8,470 bases of DNA from an uncultured Burkholderiales bacterium. GTDB taxonomy: Bacteria > Pseudomonadota > Gammaproteobacteria > Burkholderiales > Burkholderiaceae_E. Made by a program: the position numbers and the translations under genes. The notes under the pieces were generated by a model. It saw only the letters and a program-made list of their open reading frames with translations, was not told where the DNA came from and did no database searches. The stretch lies in NCBI GenBank assembly GCA_903898725.1, contig CAIUGQ010000255.1, positions 1 through 8,470 of the forward strand, read 5' to 3'. Positions 6,839-8,470 of this stretch are shown piece after piece (positions within the stretch are counted from its first letter, which is position 1; each line of letters starts with the position of its first letter).

Positions 6839-7627
6839 TCAGAACAGCTGGTAGCCGATCGCGGCGAAGGCGGTCGCGGTGCTGCGGTCCCTGACGATCG
6901 GCGAGTCCGCGGCATCGCCGAGCACGCGGCCCAGACCGACGCCGCCGATCGCGATCCAGCGCCCGGCGAAGACGTGGTTCGCCGAGACCGCGAGCTGCGC
7001 ACTGCGCAGGCCGCTAGACGGCGCGTACGGCCCATAGCCCGAGGCCAGGGACTGGCCGGCATCGACGCCGAACCAGTTCTGCTGGGATGTACCGTTCGCG
7101 GCGGTCATGAAGCCGGTGACGCTCAGGCGTGTGGTCGGCGCGAGCTGGAAGTCGCGGCGCACCCCGGCGTCGAGTTCGGCGCCCTTGTCGCCGCCGCGCA
7201 GGTTCAGTCCGACGGTCCAGACCCTGGAGAGCGCCTGCGTCCAGTAGACACTGGCCTCGACGCCGAAGCCGATGTCGCCCATGCCGCGCAGGTCCGCGGA
7301 CTGACTCTCGCGACGGCCGAACCGGGGGATCATCCGGACACCGACCTGGGTCGTCGCGGTGTTGACGAACGAGTAGCCGATGCCGCTGCCGGTGCTGGCG
7401 AAGAAGCCGTTCCGGTTCGCATAGTCGATGAAGGGCAGGACGGTCCAGACGAGGTCGTCGGAGCCGAGGTAGGCCGGTCGCACGATCCCCGAGCCGCCCA
7501 GCAGCAGCCGACTGTCGCCGGGGCCGACCGGGGGCAGGCTCACGATGCCCTGATACTGCGCGTGCGCGGGGATCGCGCTCAGGCCGCAGACCGTGGCGAT
7601 CCAGGCGGCGACGTGTCGTGGGGTCAT
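6839..7627 (-). CDS. MipA/OmpV family outer-membrane protein
   Basis: Predicted outer-membrane beta-barrel of the MipA/OmpV family; the founding member is E. coli MipA, a scaffold for murein hydrolase MltA, but most members have no known role. From the ATG at 7627 the product is 262 residues, typical for the family. It opens with a signal peptide (basic MTPRH, hydrophobic AAWIATVCGLSAIPA, cleavage likely after AHA at 21-23). Family-like segments are VLPFIDYANRNGFFAS and PRFGRRESQSADLRGMGDI, followed by alternating strands and a C-terminal YQLF whose terminal Phe is the usual signal for barrel assembly. The frame is open upstream to 7963, but those residues belong to the intergenic region and the opposite-strand gene, and a signal peptide starting at 7627 fixes the start. 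No strong Shine-Dalgarno is visible. It is first in an apparent operon with mct and mcd, so a channel or envelope role linked to that substrate is possible, but this is inference. Confidence 0.87.
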   Translation of the reverse strand: MTPRHVAAWIATVCGLSAIPAHAQYQGIVSLPPVGPGDSRLLLGGSGIVRPAYLGSDDLVWTVLPFIDYANRNGFFASTGSGIGYSFVNTATTQVGVRMIPRFGRRESQSADLRGMGDIGFGVEASVYWTQALSRVWTVGLNLRGGDKGAELDAGVRRDFQLAPTTRLSVTGFMTAANGTSQQNWFGVDAGQSLASGYGPYAPSSGLRSAQLAVSANHVFAGRWIAIGGVGLGRVLGDAADSPIVRDRSTATAFAAIGYQLF

Positions 7628-7772
7628 GCAGTGCGGCGGGGGGCCGTGCCGGAGAGGCCGCGGGTCGGCGGCCGGGAGGACGATTCCATCACAAAGGCGC
7701 TCCGGGTGATGCCGTAGCATCGCAGCGTTGCGGTCTTCTCTTCCTCGGACCGGTTCCGGAAACGCGAGCGCA
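7628..7772. promoter_or_regulatory. Divergent intergenic region, presumed promoters for the mipA-mct-mcd operon and the DUF1631 gene
   Basis: A 145-base gap between two divergently transcribed genes, so promoters in both directions are expected here. The centre (about 7680-7745) is less GC-rich than its surroundings. On the plus strand TAGCAT at 7715-7720 matches four of six bases of a sigma-70 -10 box but has no convincing -35 partner. No clear operator palindrome was found. The assignment comes from gene layout rather than from motifs. Confidence 0.4.
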
Positions 7773-8470
7773 GTGGCCGATCTCGATCGATTCTCCCTGT
7801 TCACCGAAGCGCGAGAGCGGCTCGGGAGGGCGTTCGTGCGCGCGCTGTCGGCGGCACTGCCCGAGGTCGCCGATTCGCTCGACGACGCCGGGGAGGCGGC
7901 CGCGTCGATCGTCGGTCGACGCCAGCTCGCGGCCGCCGCGGCAGTGCTCCGGATCGAGACCACGAGCCGCTCGCAGCGAGCGCTCGCGCGCCTCTACGAC
8001 CTGACCTTCAGGATGCTCGAGGTCAATCAGACGCCGCCCTCGGACGATGGCGATCCGCCGATGCTGTCGCTGCTCGGCGAGGAGGAACTCGACCATCAGA
8101 TCCTCGCCGACGAGGTCGGCAAGGCCGTTCGCGAACGGCTCGGTCCGGCCTACGAGGTCGCGCTGCGCCGGGTCGACGGACTGACGCACTCGGTGTCGGA
8201 CGATTCACGAGCGCCGCTCGGCGCGAGCGTGCTGGCCGCCGCCGCGATCGATGCGCTCAGGCCGCTCACCTCGGAACGGGCCACACGGGGTGCCGTGCGC
8301 GGCGCAGCCATCGAACGGCTCGCCCCGAGGCTCGCCGAGGCCATCGTCGAGACCGATGCCTGGCTGGCGGCGCGCGGCGTCGAGCCCTGGTCTCCGAGCG
8401 AGCCGCAGGATGTGCCGGCTGCAGACGTCGGGAAGCCCGAAGCGGTCGCGGCGGTCGAGCCGCTCCAGTC
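7773..8470 (+). CDS. DUF1631 family protein, N-terminal part (runs off the window)
   Basis: An open frame with no stop to the window end, giving 232 residues of a larger protein. A TGA in the same frame at 7707-7709 limits the start to the TTG at 7728 or the GTG at 7773; I choose the GTG (MADLDRFSLFTEARERL) since no ATG occurs in frame before about 8013. The sequence is mostly helical. LSLLGEEELDHQILADEVG (98-116) matches the conserved acidic 'SL-x-x-EDEL' region of DUF1631, APLGASVLAAAAIDALRPL (147-165) matches its 'NPLGP' region, and the block ending WLAARGVEPW (197-206) resembles the segment before the linker of that family. After residue 206 a Pro/Ala/Val-rich linker begins. Full-length DUF1631 proteins are usually several hundred residues longer. 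Some are labelled thymidine phosphorylase in databases, without basis visible here. The function is unknown. It is transcribed away from the mipA operon. Confidence 0.75.
   Translation, partial: MADLDRFSLFTEARERLGRAFVRALSAALPEVADSLDDAGEAAASIVGRRQLAAAAAVLRIETTSRSQRALARLYDLTFRMLEVNQTPPSDDGDPPMLSLLGEEELDHQILADEVGKAVRERLGPAYEVALRRVDGLTHSVSDDSRAPLGASVLAAAAIDALRPLTSERATRGAVRGAAIERLAPRLAEAIVETDAWLAARGVEPWSPSEPQDVPAADVGKPEAVAAVEPLQ

Noticed and set aside
5786..7717. 643-codon plus-strand frame opposite the mct and mipA-like genes
   Set aside because: Composition-driven translation lacking domains, antisense to two recognisable genes.
1..8470. CRISPR arrays, tRNA or rRNA genes, insertion sequences, phage or attachment sites
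   Set aside because: No regularly spaced repeats, no RNA-gene-like sequence, no transposase or integrase frame and no flanking terminal repeats were seen.

Overview
The window is very GC-rich (by eye about 70%), tightly packed, and has strong G/C bias at third codon positions. It encodes a MipA/OmpV-type outer-membrane barrel protein, a DUF1631 protein and a Dpp/Opp-type ABC importer. This suggests a Gram-negative, high-GC proteobacterium, most likely beta- or gammaproteobacterial; the genus cannot be named from the sequence.

Layout. (1) Positions 6-3282, plus strand: the 3' part of a peptide/nickel-type ABC importer operon. Two ATPase genes come in the order F-type then D-type and overlap by an ATGA. 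An amidase-signature hydrolase follows 35 bases later. The permease and binding-protein genes would lie upstream, outside the window. (2) Positions 3283-3881: a gene-poor convergent zone with GC-rich hairpins and one possible small acidic protein on the minus strand. (3) Positions 7627-3882, minus strand: a compact operon read right to left. It runs mipA-like outer-membrane protein, 15-base gap, 2-methylfumaryl(mesaconyl)-CoA isomerase (mct-like CoA transferase), ATGA overlap, (2S)-methylsuccinyl-CoA dehydrogenase (mcd-like). (4) Positions 7628-7772: a divergent intergenic region. (5) From 7773, plus strand: the N-terminal part of a DUF1631 protein that runs off the window.

The most interesting point is the mct-mcd pair. 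Mcd is the flavin dehydrogenase of the ethylmalonyl-CoA pathway (methylsuccinyl-CoA to mesaconyl-C1-CoA). Mct is the intramolecular CoA transferase of the 3-hydroxypropionate bi-cycle (mesaconyl-C1-CoA to mesaconyl-C4-CoA). Their translational coupling implies a hybrid route, methylsuccinyl-CoA to mesaconyl-C4-CoA, which could continue through citramalyl-CoA to acetyl-CoA plus pyruvate. The other enzymes of such a route are not in the window, so the pathway is an inference from two enzyme identities and their coupling.
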